Shown here: positions 1 to 8,800 of the stretch, piece after piece | Position numbering within the stretch: the stretch's first letter is position 1 | Layout of the letters: the number at the start of each line of letters is the position of its first letter | Assembly (NCBI GenBank): GCA_022709755.1 | Contig: JAKLIF010000005.1 | Span: 124,001-188,000, forward strand | DNA length: 64,000 bases | Source of the DNA: Elusimicrobiota bacterium | Lineage (GTDB): Bacteria > Elusimicrobiota > Elusimicrobia > FEN-1173 > JAKLIF01 | Direction of reading: 5' to 3' | Position numbers and translations under genes: made by a program | The notes under the pieces: model-generated | What the model saw: the letters and a program-made list of their open reading frames with translations, nothing else | The model's database searches: none | What the model was told of the DNA's origin: nothing

Positions 1-805
1 GCCGAAACAGGTCCTCCTTTATCGAGCCCTCGGGTGGGACAAGGAGATGCCGACATTCGCTCACCTCTCCATGATCCTCGGTCCCGACGGAAGCCGTCTC
101 TCAAAACGCCACGGCGCCACCTCCGTGCAGGAATACCAACAGAAGGGATATCTGCCGGAAGCACTCCGGAACTATCTGGCCCTGCTGGGCTGGTCCACCG
201 AGGACAGTCAAGACCTGTTCTCGTTCGATGAACTGATACAAAAGTTCACCGTCGATCGTTGCGTCAAGAGCGCCGCCACCTTCGATCCCCAAAAACTGGA
301 ATGGATGAACGGGGAATACATCCGCAAGATGTCCGTCAGGGAACTGACCGAGCGGGCCCTGCCCTTCCTCCGGGACGCCGGACTGATCCAGGGAGACGTG
401 GAAGCGATGCGTCCGGAACTGGAAAAGGTGATCGCCCTGGAACAGGAGAAGATCAAACTGTTGACCGACGTCCCCAAACGGATCGATATTTTTCTGAAGG
501 AAGTTCCTTACGATCCGGAGGCCGTCGAAAAAGTCCTCCGCAAGCCGGATGTCCCGGCCCTCCTGGAAGAATCGATCAAGGCCTTCGAAGCCCTCGACTC
601 TTTCTCGGCGGCGGCCACCGAAGAGGCGTGCAAGGCGCTGGCTGTCCGACGGGGGATCAAGAACGGCGCCGTGTTCCATCCGGTGCGGGTATCGGTCTCC
701 GGCCGGACTCAAGGCCCCAGCCTGTTCCACATGCTGGAACTCTTGGGGAAAGGGAAATCCATCGACCGGATCAGGAAGACGATCGCCTTCCTGTCCGCCC
801 GATAA
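1..805 (+). CDS. gltX: Glutamyl-tRNA synthetase, C-terminal part (5' end outside window)
   Basis: Charges tRNA-Glu with glutamate in the cytoplasm (class I synthetase). The frame is open from base 2, so the gene enters from the left; the first in-frame ATG (47) is internal. Visible are the end of the catalytic domain with the KMSKS-type signature LSKRHGAT (about 104-127) and then the helical anticodon-binding region, down to the stop at 803-805. About 267 residues of a usual 460-500 are present; the HIGH half is missing. glnS begins 4 bases after the stop, so the two form an operon. Some bacteria carry both a discriminating and a non-discriminating GluRS; with GlnRS encoded next door, this is probably discriminating (inference). 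Confidence 0.95.
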   Translation, partial: PKQVLLYRALGWDKEMPTFAHLSMILGPDGSRLSKRHGATSVQEYQQKGYLPEALRNYLALLGWSTEDSQDLFSFDELIQKFTVDRCVKSAATFDPQKLEWMNGEYIRKMSVRELTERALPFLRDAGLIQGDVEAMRPELEKVIALEQEKIKLLTDVPKRIDIFLKEVPYDPEAVEKVLRKPDVPALLEESIKAFEALDSFSAAATEEACKALAVRRGIKNGAVFHPVRVSVSGRTQGPSLFHMLELLGKGKSIDRIRKTIAFLSAR

Positions 806-809
806 TTCC

Positions 810-2531
810 ATGGACCCCATAACGGACACCTCCTCGACGGAAAACGTCCTCCCCGTGAAGACCGATTTTATCCGGGAGATCATCGACGGTGACAACGCCA
901 GCGGCCGTTATTCCCGGCGCGTGCACACCCGCTTCCCGCCCGAACCGAACGGTTATCTCCACATCGGCCACGCCAAATCCATCTGCCTCAACTTCGGGAT
1001 CGCCAAGGACTACGACGGGCTCTGCAACCTCCGTTTCGACGACACCAACCCCTGCAAGGAAGACGTGGAATACATCGACTCCATCAAGACGGACGTCAAA
1101 TGGCTGGGGTTCGACTGGGGAGACCGTGAATACTACGCCTCGGACTATTTCGAGAAGCTCTACGAGTTCGCCGAAACGCTCATCCGGAAGGGGAAGGCCT
1201 ACGTCTGCGACCTGACGGCCGATCAGATCCGCCAATACCGGGGAACGCTGACCGAACCGGGGAAGGAAAGTCCTTATCGGAGCAGGTCGGTCGAGGAGAA
1301 CCTCGATCTCTTCCGACGGATGAGGGCGGGGGAATATCCCGACGGATCGCGCGTCCTCAGGGCGAAGATCGATATGTCTTCGGGAAACCTCAACCTGCGT
1401 GATCCCGTCATGTACCGGATCCTCCGCGCGTCCCATCCCCGGACCGGCACAACCTGGTGCATCTACCCCATGTATGACTGGGCCCACGGACAATCTGATT
1501 CCATCGAGAAGATCACCCACTCCATCTGCACCCTGGAATTCGAGGACCATCGTCCTCTCTACGATTGGTTCGTGAAAGAGTTGGGACTTCACCATCCCCG
1601 CCAGATCGAATTCGCGCGGCTCAACCTGACCTATACGGTGCTGAGCAAACGCAAACTCCTCGAACTCGTGAAGGGGGGGTATGTGAAGGGTTGGGACGAC
1701 CCCCGTATGCCGACCCTCTCCGGTCTCCGTCGGCGCGGGTACACGCCGGAATCCATCCGGGATTTCGCTCAGATGATCGGAGTCACCAAAAGCAACAGCA
1801 TCGTGGATTTGGCCGCCTTGGACTATTGTCTCCGTCAGGATCTGAACAAGCGGGCCCCGCGGGTCATGGGGGTCTTGAGACCGCTGAAGGTGGTGATCGA
1901 CAACTATCCCGACGGGCAGACGGAAGAGTTGGATTGCGTCAACAACCCCGAAAAACCCGAGATGGGGAAGCGAAAAGTCCCGTTCTCCCGTGTGATTTAC
2001 ATCGAGCAGGACGATTTCAGGGAAGTGCCGCCTCCCAAGTTCTTCCGGCTGTCTCCCGGCCGAGAGGTCCGTCTCCGATACGCCTATTTCATCAAGTGCG
2101 TCAGTCTGGTCAAGGATCCGCAGACCGGCGAGGTCACCGAAATCCATTGCACATACGACCCCGCCACCCGCGGAGGGGATTCCCCGGACGGACGCAAGGT
2201 GAAGGCCACCCTCCACTGGGTCTCCGCCGCCCACGCCATCCCGGCGGAAGTCAGGCTTTACGACAACCTCTTCTCACAACCGGACCCCGAAAACGTCCCG
2301 GAAGGACACGATTACAAATCGACGATGAACCCCAAATCCCTCGAGATACTGAACCCATGCCCCCTCGAACCCTCCCTCGTCTCGACGACAGCGGGGGATC
2401 TCTTCCAGTTCGAACGCCTGGGCTACTTTTGCGTGGACAAAGATTCAACTCCCGCGCGACCGGTCTTCAACAGGACCGTCACCCTTCAGGATTCCTGGGC
2501 CAAAATAGCGAAGACCCAGCAGAAAAAGTAG
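810..2531 (+). CDS. glnS: Glutaminyl-tRNA synthetase
   Basis: Class I enzyme that charges tRNA-Gln directly with glutamine. The class I HIGH motif sits in [14 protein letters not shown] near residue 47, the KMSKS-equivalent is VLSKRKL near residue 275, and the C-terminal beta-barrel anticodon-binding domains run to the end. It has 573 residues, close to the family's ~550. The frame stays open upstream to 549, overlapping gltX, but ATG 810 gives a normal N-terminus just ahead of the conserved FIREII...[10 protein letters not shown] block, so I use it. With GlnRS present, the cell should not depend on GatCAB for Gln-tRNA. Confidence 0.97.
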   Translation: MDPITDTSSTENVLPVKTDFIREIIDGDNASGRYSRRVHTRFPPEPNGYLHIGHAKSICLNFGIAKDYDGLCNLRFDDTNPCKEDVEYIDSIKTDVKWLGFDWGDREYYASDYFEKLYEFAETLIRKGKAYVCDLTADQIRQYRGTLTEPGKESPYRSRSVEENLDLFRRMRAGEYPDGSRVLRAKIDMSSGNLNLRDPVMYRILRASHPRTGTTWCIYPMYDWAHGQSDSIEKITHSICTLEFEDHRPLYDWFVKELGLHHPRQIEFARLNLTYTVLSKRKLLELVKGGYVKGWDDPRMPTLSGLRRRGYTPESIRDFAQMIGVTKSNSIVDLAALDYCLRQDLNKRAPRVMGVLRPLKVVIDNYPDGQTEELDCVNNPEKPEMGKRKVPFSRVIYIEQDDFREVPPPKFFRLSPGREVRLRYAYFIKCVSLVKDPQTGEVTEIHCTYDPATRGGDSPDGRKVKATLHWVSAAHAIPAEVRLYDNLFSQPDPENVPEGHDYKSTMNPKSLEILNPCPLEPSLVSTTAGDLFQFERLGYFCVDKDSTPARPVFNRTVTLQDSWAKIAKTQQKK

Positions 2532-2556
2532 GGGGATGGGAAGTTTCATAAACCCC

Positions 2557-2585
2557 TTGTCATCCGGAAGGTTTCCTGTTATAAT
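2557..2585 (+). promoter_or_regulatory. Sigma-70-type promoter for the small membrane protein gene
   Basis: TTGTCA (2557-2562), a 17-base spacer and a perfect TATAAT (2580-2585). A strong AGGAGGG ribosome-binding site follows just before ATG 2628. The promoter lies right after the glnS stop and separates the next gene from the synthetase operon. Confidence 0.75.
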
Positions 2586-2627
2586 TCTCGTGTTCATCAA
2601 GAAACTAACTTTATCAGGAGGGTCATT

Positions 2628-2936
2628 ATGCCGATTGCAGCCAACAGCGCCGCGCTCATCGTACTGAGTCTGGGGCTCTTAGGAATCATCATCAGTTTTC
2701 TCATCACCGACGCGAAACGTTATCTGATCGCCCTTTGTCTCGCCGGATTCATCGTCCTCACGGGAGCTTATCAGTTCATCAACGTGAGCATCCGTCAATG
2801 GCAGACCGCCCGGCGCATCGACAACCTCCAGAAGCAGCAGCGGGTGAATCTTGAAGCTCTTCAGGAACGACTGAGAGCCCAGATGGAAGCCCAGAACAAG
2901 CAGGGCGCGAAAGCTCCGGCCGCCGCCAAGAAATAA
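2628..2936 (+). CDS. Small membrane protein with coiled-coil tail, unknown function
   Basis: A 102-residue protein I do not recognise. Residues about 9-27 and 32-51 form two hydrophobic segments, giving a hairpin in the membrane. A polar, helical tail follows (rich in Q, R, E; residues 58-90, coiled-coil-like) and ends in a flexible AKAPAAAKK stretch. It has its own promoter, a strong Shine-Dalgarno (AGGAGGG) and a terminator right after it, so it is a single-gene transcript that is probably well expressed. It could be a structural or envelope-associated protein; nothing in the sequence gives a biochemical role. Confidence 0.75.
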   Translation: MPIAANSAALIVLSLGLLGIIISFLITDAKRYLIALCLAGFIVLTGAYQFINVSIRQWQTARRIDNLQKQQRVNLEALQERLRAQMEAQNKQGAKAPAAAKK

Positions 2937-2962
2937 TCTTCTCTCATTATCTATCGATGACC

Positions 2963-2997
2963 GAAGGGGATACATCAAAGTATCCCCTTCTTTATTT
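2963..2997 (+). terminator. Rho-independent terminator
   Basis: Perfect 11-bp stem GAAGGGGATAC / GTATCCCCTTC (2963-2973, 2980-2990) with loop ATCAAA, followed by TTTATTT. It closes the single-gene unit at 2628-2936. Confidence 0.9.
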
Positions 2998-3011
2998 GGG
3001 TCCATCCCCAC

Positions 3012-3464
3012 ATGGAAAATCATCCCATCCTCACCACACAACCCCTCGACATCCCGGCCCTTGAAAAAATGGCGCTGGAAGGCCACGCCGGGTGCCTTCT
3101 CTCCTTCCAGAACCTCACGAGGGGCGATGACGGCGGCCAGGGAACCATCGACCATTATGAGTTCGAAACTTACGATGCGCCCGCCCAGAAAGAACTGTCG
3201 AAAATCCTGGAGACCGCGCGCGGCCTATGGCCGAATGCCCGCGTGATCCTCCAACACCGCACCGGGAGGATCCCCGTCGGAGAACCGAGTTCCTTCATCG
3301 GAGTCTCCTCGACGAATTTCAAAGAATCCTTCGAGGTCTGCCGTTACGTAATCGAACAGATCGATAGCGGCGTCCCGATCTGGAAAAAAATCATCTACCG
3401 CGATGGCCATAGCGCCTGGGCAGACAATCGCCCAAAACCTCAACGGCCTCCCGCCCGCGTCTGA
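3012..3464 (+). CDS. moaE: MoaE-like protein (molybdopterin synthase large subunit family)
   Basis: MoaE adds the dithiolene sulfurs to precursor Z using MoaD thiocarboxylate. The 150-residue protein shows the family pattern in order: an N-terminal [11 protein letters not shown] strand region, [14 protein letters not shown], the [10 protein letters not shown] block, [19 protein letters not shown], and the PIWKK segment with the conserved catalytic lysine region, then GHSAW. No moaA, moaC, moaD or moeA is nearby. The gene is followed 1 base later by folE, so both pterin-related genes are probably co-transcribed. It follows a terminator, so it starts a new unit. The ribosome-binding site is weak. 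Confidence 0.85.
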   Translation: MENHPILTTQPLDIPALEKMALEGHAGCLLSFQNLTRGDDGGQGTIDHYEFETYDAPAQKELSKILETARGLWPNARVILQHRTGRIPVGEPSSFIGVSSTNFKESFEVCRYVIEQIDSGVPIWKKIIYRDGHSAWADNRPKPQRPPARV

Positions 3465-3465
3465 C

Positions 3466-4032
3466 ATGACCGCCCCTGAAAAACGTCTGGAAAAAATCAT
3501 TTTGGAACTACTGACGCTCGTCGGAGAAAACCCCAAGAGAGAGGGGCTCCGCAACACCCCATCCCGCGTCGCCCGGTCCTATCGGGAACTGACCGGCGGC
3601 TATGCCGTCAATGTCGACAAACTGATCAACAACGCCCTCTTCGACGTCTCCTACAATGAGATGGTGCTCGTCAAAGACATCTCTTTCTATTCCCTCTGTG
3701 AACACCACCTGCTCCCGTTCTTCGGGGTGTGCCATGTGGCCTATATCCCGAACGGAAAAGTCATCGGCCTGTCGAAGATCCCCAAACTGGTCAAAGCCTT
3801 CTCACAACGGCTCCAGGTCCAGGAACGGTTGACCCTGCAGTTGGCAGAGGTGATCAACACCAAAGTCAAGCCTCTCGGCGTGGCCGTCGTGATGGAGGCC
3901 AGGCACCTCTGCATGGAGATGCGGGGGGCACAAAGCCAGAACAGCCCGACGGTGACCAGCGCCATGCTGGGTTGTTTCAGAAAAGACGCCAGGACCCGCG
4001 ACGAGTTCCTCACGTTGATCAAACGGCGTTGA
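3466..4032 (+). CDS. folE: GTP cyclohydrolase I (type IA)
   Basis: Converts GTP to 7,8-dihydroneopterin triphosphate, the entry step to folate and to the queuosine precursor. Zinc ligands are visible: C78 in SLCEHH with H81, and C149 in RHLCMEMRG. The QNSPTVTS substrate-binding stretch near the C-terminus is also present. The 188 residues from ATG 3466 match the family. The frame is open up to 3403 inside moaE, but ATG 3466 sits directly after the moaE stop, as in a coupled pair. Both queF (27150) and the folate enzyme at 41089 are elsewhere in this window and use this pathway's products. Confidence 0.95.
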   Translation: MTAPEKRLEKIILELLTLVGENPKREGLRNTPSRVARSYRELTGGYAVNVDKLINNALFDVSYNEMVLVKDISFYSLCEHHLLPFFGVCHVAYIPNGKVIGLSKIPKLVKAFSQRLQVQERLTLQLAEVINTKVKPLGVAVVMEARHLCMEMRGAQSQNSPTVTSAMLGCFRKDARTRDEFLTLIKRR

Positions 4033-4061
4033 CGTTCAATCCCGCCGGAAGCCGTCATCCC

Positions 4062-4712
4062 ATGGACACGACCCCCGTTTCGGCGCTCCTGTTCGACCTC
4101 GATGGAACCCTTGTTGACACACGCCGGGACATCACCGATTCGCTCAATGAGGCCTTGTCCCGGGTGGGACGGCCCCCGCGCACCATCGATGAAGTCACCA
4201 CGTTCATCGGAGACGGGGTCCGGGAACTCTTCTCCAAGGCGCTGGGACCGGGCCACCTCGAACATCTGGACCGATGCTGCGACCTCTTCATCCGCCACTA
4301 TTCACAACACTGCGCCGACCATGTGATCCTCTATCCGGGAGTGACCGATGTGTTGGCCCATTTCTCCCATAAACGGCTGGCGATGGTCACAAACAAACCG
4401 GAACATCACAGCCGGCTCATCCTCAAAGCCCTCAAACTCGAATCCTTTTTCCCGGTCCTCATCGGAGGAGACACCCTCCCCGAAAGGAAGCCGTCTCCTC
4501 TCCCGCTCCTGAAAGCGGCCGAACAACTCCGCGTCGATCCCGCCCGGACCGTCATGGTCGGAGACAACACCGGAGACATCTCTGCCGCCCGCGCGGCGGG
4601 CATGATTTCCTGCGGTCTCACCTACGGATACCGCAGCGGCCACGACCTGTCCCTCGAGAAACCGGACTTTCTCCTCGATCATCTGACGGAACTCAGGAGG
4701 GTGTTGTCATGA
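4062..4712 (+). CDS. gph: HAD hydrolase, phosphoglycolate phosphatase type
   Basis: Predicted cytoplasmic phosphatase of the Gph/PGP branch of the haloacid dehalogenase family. Motif I is FDLDGTLVDT near the N-terminus; the cap domain follows; motif II is VTNKPEH; motif III/IV is KPSPLPL followed by VGDNTGDISAARAAG. Length 216 residues is typical. The frame extends upstream into folE, but ATG 4062 puts motif I at residue 10, as usual. The stop overlaps the next start in an ATGA. The substrate could be phosphoglycolate or another small phosphoester; the motifs cannot separate them. Confidence 0.85.
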   Translation: MDTTPVSALLFDLDGTLVDTRRDITDSLNEALSRVGRPPRTIDEVTTFIGDGVRELFSKALGPGHLEHLDRCCDLFIRHYSQHCADHVILYPGVTDVLAHFSHKRLAMVTNKPEHHSRLILKALKLESFFPVLIGGDTLPERKPSPLPLLKAAEQLRVDPARTVMVGDNTGDISAARAAGMISCGLTYGYRSGHDLSLEKPDFLLDHLTELRRVLS

Positions 4713-5452
4713 ACACCCTCCTGTGGGGACTCCTCGGTTCGCTCGCGGCCGGATCAGCCACCTCGCTCGGCGCTTTTTTCGTGTTCTTCTCTCGGGACTT
4801 CAACAGGCGGCTTTATGCCGGCATGCTGAGTTTCGCGGCCGGCATCATGTTGGCCGCCACCATTTTCAGCCTGCTTCTGCCCGCCATGAATCAGGGAGGA
4901 ATCTATCCGGTCATCATCGGGTTCAGTCTGGGCGTCCTATTCTTGGAACTGTGCGACCAGTTCATCCCGCACGAACACTTCCTGAAGGGGATCGAGGGGA
5001 TCCCTGTCCATCTCCGACGGATATCCTTGTTCGTCCTGGCCATCACCATCCATAATTTCCCGGAAGGATTGAGCGTCGGAGTCAGTTTCGGAACGGACAA
5101 CCTCCACAAGGCCTTGGCCTTGACGGTGGGGATCGCCATTCAAAACATTCTCGAGGGGACAGCCGTGGCGCTCCCGCTCCGATCCCAGGGATATTCTCCA
5201 CTCCATTGTTTCCTCATCGCCTCTCTGACCGGCCTGGTAGAACCCATCGGCGGCGTCCTCGGCGCGGGATTGACCGTCATCTTCACCTCCGTCATGCCCA
5301 TCGTCCTATCCTTCGCGGCAGGATGCATGCTCTATGTCATCAGCGGGGAGATCATACCCGAATGCCACCGCGAACACTCGGCTAAATCCACCAAGATATG
5401 GCTGATTGTCGGATTCATCTTGATGATGTATCTGGATAACATATTCACATGA
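4709..5452 (+). CDS. ZIP-family divalent metal transporter
   Basis: Inner-membrane uptake of Zn2+/Fe2+/Mn2+ type cations. The 247-residue protein has about eight hydrophobic segments. It carries the two signature metal-binding helices of the family: HNFPEGLSVGV (TM4) and QNILEGTAVALPL (TM5), with H, N, E ligands intact. A short His/Glu-containing loop (PHEHFLKG) separates TM3 and TM4. It overlaps gph by 4 bases. It is the last gene before the giant gene, which ends in a TerC-like domain that is also linked to metals. GufA/ZupT-like; the metal cannot be told from sequence. Confidence 0.92.
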   Translation: MNTLLWGLLGSLAAGSATSLGAFFVFFSRDFNRRLYAGMLSFAAGIMLAATIFSLLLPAMNQGGIYPVIIGFSLGVLFLELCDQFIPHEHFLKGIEGIPVHLRRISLFVLAITIHNFPEGLSVGVSFGTDNLHKALALTVGIAIQNILEGTAVALPLRSQGYSPLHCFLIASLTGLVEPIGGVLGAGLTVIFTSVMPIVLSFAAGCMLYVISGEIIPECHREHSAKSTKIWLIVGFILMMYLDNIFT

Positions 5453-5580
5453 CCCTGTGGATAGATGTGATTATAATAAAATATAACATTCATGATTTAT
5501 CGGAATATGTTCACAATCAACTGTTTTAAAAAAATATGGATATAGCTAAATTTGATGGTTTTTATCCACAACATGACACA
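5441..5580. promoter_or_regulatory. AT-rich region with DnaA-box-like 9-mers
   Basis: A perfect DnaA box TTATCCACA lies at 5572-5580. An inverted 8/9 match (TGTGGATAG) is at 5456-5464. Weaker matches are ATATTCACA (5441-5449) and ATGTTCACA (5507-5515). They lie in an AT-rich stretch between the ZIP gene and the giant gene. This could be a DnaA-regulated promoter region, a titration site or part of an origin; no dnaA, dnaN or rpmH is near, so an origin is only a possibility. Confidence 0.35.
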
Positions 5581-5871
5581 CAACCACGTTCAATACTGTC
5601 ACCCCCCGGGGCCTTTCGGGGGGATAAAAGCACCATTAAAACCTCGTTCAATCACTGACAAAACACACCTCTTTTTGAAAGCATCCCCCAATCCCCTGGT
5701 TTGATTTTTTGTAGATTTTTCAAAGGACCGATACCTTTTTTCCACCCGATCGTCCCGATCAGTTATTTACATTACATTTACAATATATTCATGAAAACAT
5801 AGCCTTTTTCGGACAAACTTATACTAGAGTTAATCCAGGTAACGTTTATATTGATTGAATTAGTAACTATT
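5453..5871. other. Long AT-rich intergenic leader of the giant gene
   Basis: About 420 bases with no convincing gene. It holds the DnaA-box-like sites, a GC-rich hairpin (5602-5623) and, near the giant gene, an isolated -10-like TATACT (5820-5825) without a clear -35. An AGGT at 5837-5840 is the only Shine-Dalgarno-like sequence and would fit a TTG start at 5851 rather than ATG 5872. Confidence 0.5.
5602..5623. repeat. GC-rich hairpin in AT-rich region
   Basis: CCCCCCG (5602-5608) pairs perfectly with CGGGGGG (5617-5623) around an 8-base loop. There is no T-tract on either side in either direction, so it is not a standard intrinsic terminator. It may be a transcript-end barrier for the ZIP operon or a protein site. 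Confidence 0.4.
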
Positions 5872-8800
5872 ATGAATAAACTTGCACACAAAACATATCG
5901 ATTCATCAAAAAGAGCCTCCGGCCTGTTTTGGCGATCGTCTTTTTTTATTCCAACGTCATCGCCCTCCACGCGGTGGAGTCCAATTTTTGGAACGAACGC
6001 AAACAAGCCGCTCAACGGTTAAAAGAGAAACCGTCGTCCTCCCAATCTTTCTCCTCCTTCGAATCGCCCGCGGAAGAGTCCCGCCGGGCCGGCCTCTCGC
6101 CGGAACAGACCCAGTTACTGGCCCAATTACCGCGAGCCACGGATTTCGATTTCGGCGTGACGGAGAACGTCGCCATCTCCTCGTTGGGGAATGCCCCCTC
6201 CCGCACTCTCCGTCCCGACGACGTCAATAAACAGTCCTCTCCCGAAAAAAACAATTCCACTTGGATTTCGACCCTCGTGCTTCCTTATGGCGCCGTTCGA
6301 GACGTCTATCTTTCAAGACAACCGAATTCGCCCGTCGTCGTCCACATCCAGGACGCCCACGAGATCCAGGAAGCGCAGAAGAACATGGCGGCCATGATCC
6401 AGGGATTGAGGGAGGAACGAAAGATCAACCTGGTCGGGATGGAAGGAGCCCAAGGGGCTTTCGCGCTGGAACCCTATCGCAGTTACGCGGAACCCGAGAT
6501 CGTGCGGGGCCTGGCGGACTGCTTCATGAAGAAAGGGTATGTCAGCGGCGCCGAGTATGCGGGACTCACGTCTCCGCATCCACCCCTGCTCTGGGGGATG
6601 GAAAACGGCGCCCTCTACGAGAGCAACGTGCAGGCCTTCAAAGACTCCATCAAATACAAACCGGTGGTCCACAAACTCCTGACCGATTTCAAATCGACCC
6701 TCGAACGCCTCAAAGACGACGCCTATTCGACCGATCTGAAGAACTACGACAAGCATTTTAACGCCTACAAGAACCGCCAGGAAGGGCTGGGAGCGTACGT
6801 CCGATACCTGATGTCCTCCTACGAGGGGAACACGCTGAAATTCTTCAACCTGCAGGTCCTGCTCGACGCCCTTCAATGGGAGGAGAACCTGGATTTCAAG
6901 CAGGTGGAAAAAGACAGGATGCAGTTGGTGGAACTTCTGGCCAAGCAGCTGTCGGAAGAAAAGCTCTCTTTTCTCGTCCAACAGAGCCTCTCCTATCGCA
7001 TGGGACAGATCAGCTACGGCGATTACCATCGGTTTCTGCGGAACCTCTGCCGGCAGAACAACATCCCCCTGGACAATTTCTCACAGTTGAACTCGTACAT
7101 CAACTACGTCCTCCTCGCGGAACAGATCAACCGCAACGAACTCCTCATCGAACTCGGCAAACTGGAGGAGGCCTCTCAGAACGCGCTGGCCGTTTCTCCC
7201 GAACAGAAAAGTCTCGTCTCTCTCAATCGCAACCTCATCGTTCTCGAGAAATTGACCGCCCACAATATGACCCAACCGGATTGGTATTACTACAACGAGA
7301 AGCGGGGGGAGATACTGCGGATCTTCGCCGACCTCCGCGCGGCGGGGGCCCTCGTCAAGCGGGACGTCCTCGTCACGGAGCCGGCCGGCTTCGTCGAGAT
7401 CCTCAAGCCCTATGAACAGTTCTGCCAATACGCCATGCAGCGGAACAACGCGCTCGTCGACAACCTCTTATCCAAGATGAAAAATGAAAACACCGGCACC
7501 GCCATCCTGGTCGCCGGCGGCTTCCACACCGATGGGCTGACACAGATATTCCGTCAGCGGGACATCTCCTATATCGTCGTGACCCCCAAGATCAATGAGG
7601 TGCCGAAAGAAAGCCATTATCTGGATGTCTTCGCTCACGACCCGCTGCCGCTCGAGCAGATGTTCTCCGGAGAAAAGATCTATCTTGCGGCGGAGCGGTT
7701 GCTCGTCCAAGACACCGCTCAGATCAAGTTCGCTCCGGCGCGCCTGAACATCTTCCGAAACCTTTATAACGCCTACGGTTTGGTCCTGAAGTCCTTCGCA
7801 CGACAAGGGGACCTGAACTCGTTGAACGAACAGGCCAACGCCTTGGCCAAGAAACTCCAAACCGACGGCACACTCAACGCGGCCGTCAACGACGGTCTCA
7901 GCCGTGAAGGTGTGTATACGGTCTACGACGTCACCCACAGGCAGAAAGACTCCAAGATCCGTTCCCGCCTGGCCATCCTGTCACAAGACAAAGCCAAGGC
8001 CGCCAAAGAACTCCTCCGGAAAGACGGCCTGGAAAACGCCATGGACGAGGCGGAGATCACACTCAACGGCAAGACCTATGCGCTGACCTTGTTCAAACAT
8101 TCTTCCGCGCTGGATTCACTCTCCGACTCTCTGGAAAAAACGGCCTCGAGCGCAAAGGCGGGGCTCTCGTCCCTGGGGACGATGCTCCGCTCCGGCGGTC
8201 AAGCCCTCCGCGGCCTCTTCGGCCGCACGGCGAAAAAGACCGGTCATGAGGTCAAGGCTCCCGTGCAGGCAGGAAAAACAACCTCCCTCCTGGCGAGGAT
8301 GAAGAATCATAAAACCTATGTCTTCGGAGCCGTTGTGCTGGTTCCTGTCATCGAAACCATCCTGTTGCGCGCTCTCGCGTTCGACCCCACAGGTTTCACC
8401 ATCGGCGGAGTTCTACTGGCCGGGATCATTTTCGCCTTGCTGCACGTCGATTCTTGGCGGGATTTGTTTCGAAAACAAGGGGACCCTAAAAGAATAACAC
8501 CCCTCCAGTTCCTCGCAGTGACAGCCTTCCGCATCGTGGGCGGAATGGCGTTTATAGCTTTATTCTCCATGCCCGGCACCATCCACGTTCCCCTCGAGGC
8601 CCTCCTGGGTTTCGGGTTGAACCTCTCACTGCCCAGCCTGGGGGTCCACGCTCTCTTACTGAATCTGCCCATCGTGCTGGGGATCGTCCGCTTGGCCAAC
8701 CAAGGCCGACAGATTCCCTGGTTTATGAGGCCTTTTTCAACGCTCACCGCAAAAGCTCCGGCGCTGCAACCAACGGAAGTGGGAATGGCCACATTTGCCC

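Noticed and set aside
771-2234. Long open frame on the minus strand (487 codons)
   Set aside because: Shadow of glnS; composition-driven translation without recognisable domains.
5602-5623. Intrinsic terminator of the ZIP operon
   Set aside because: The GC hairpin has no T-tract after it in either direction and lies 150 bases past the stop.
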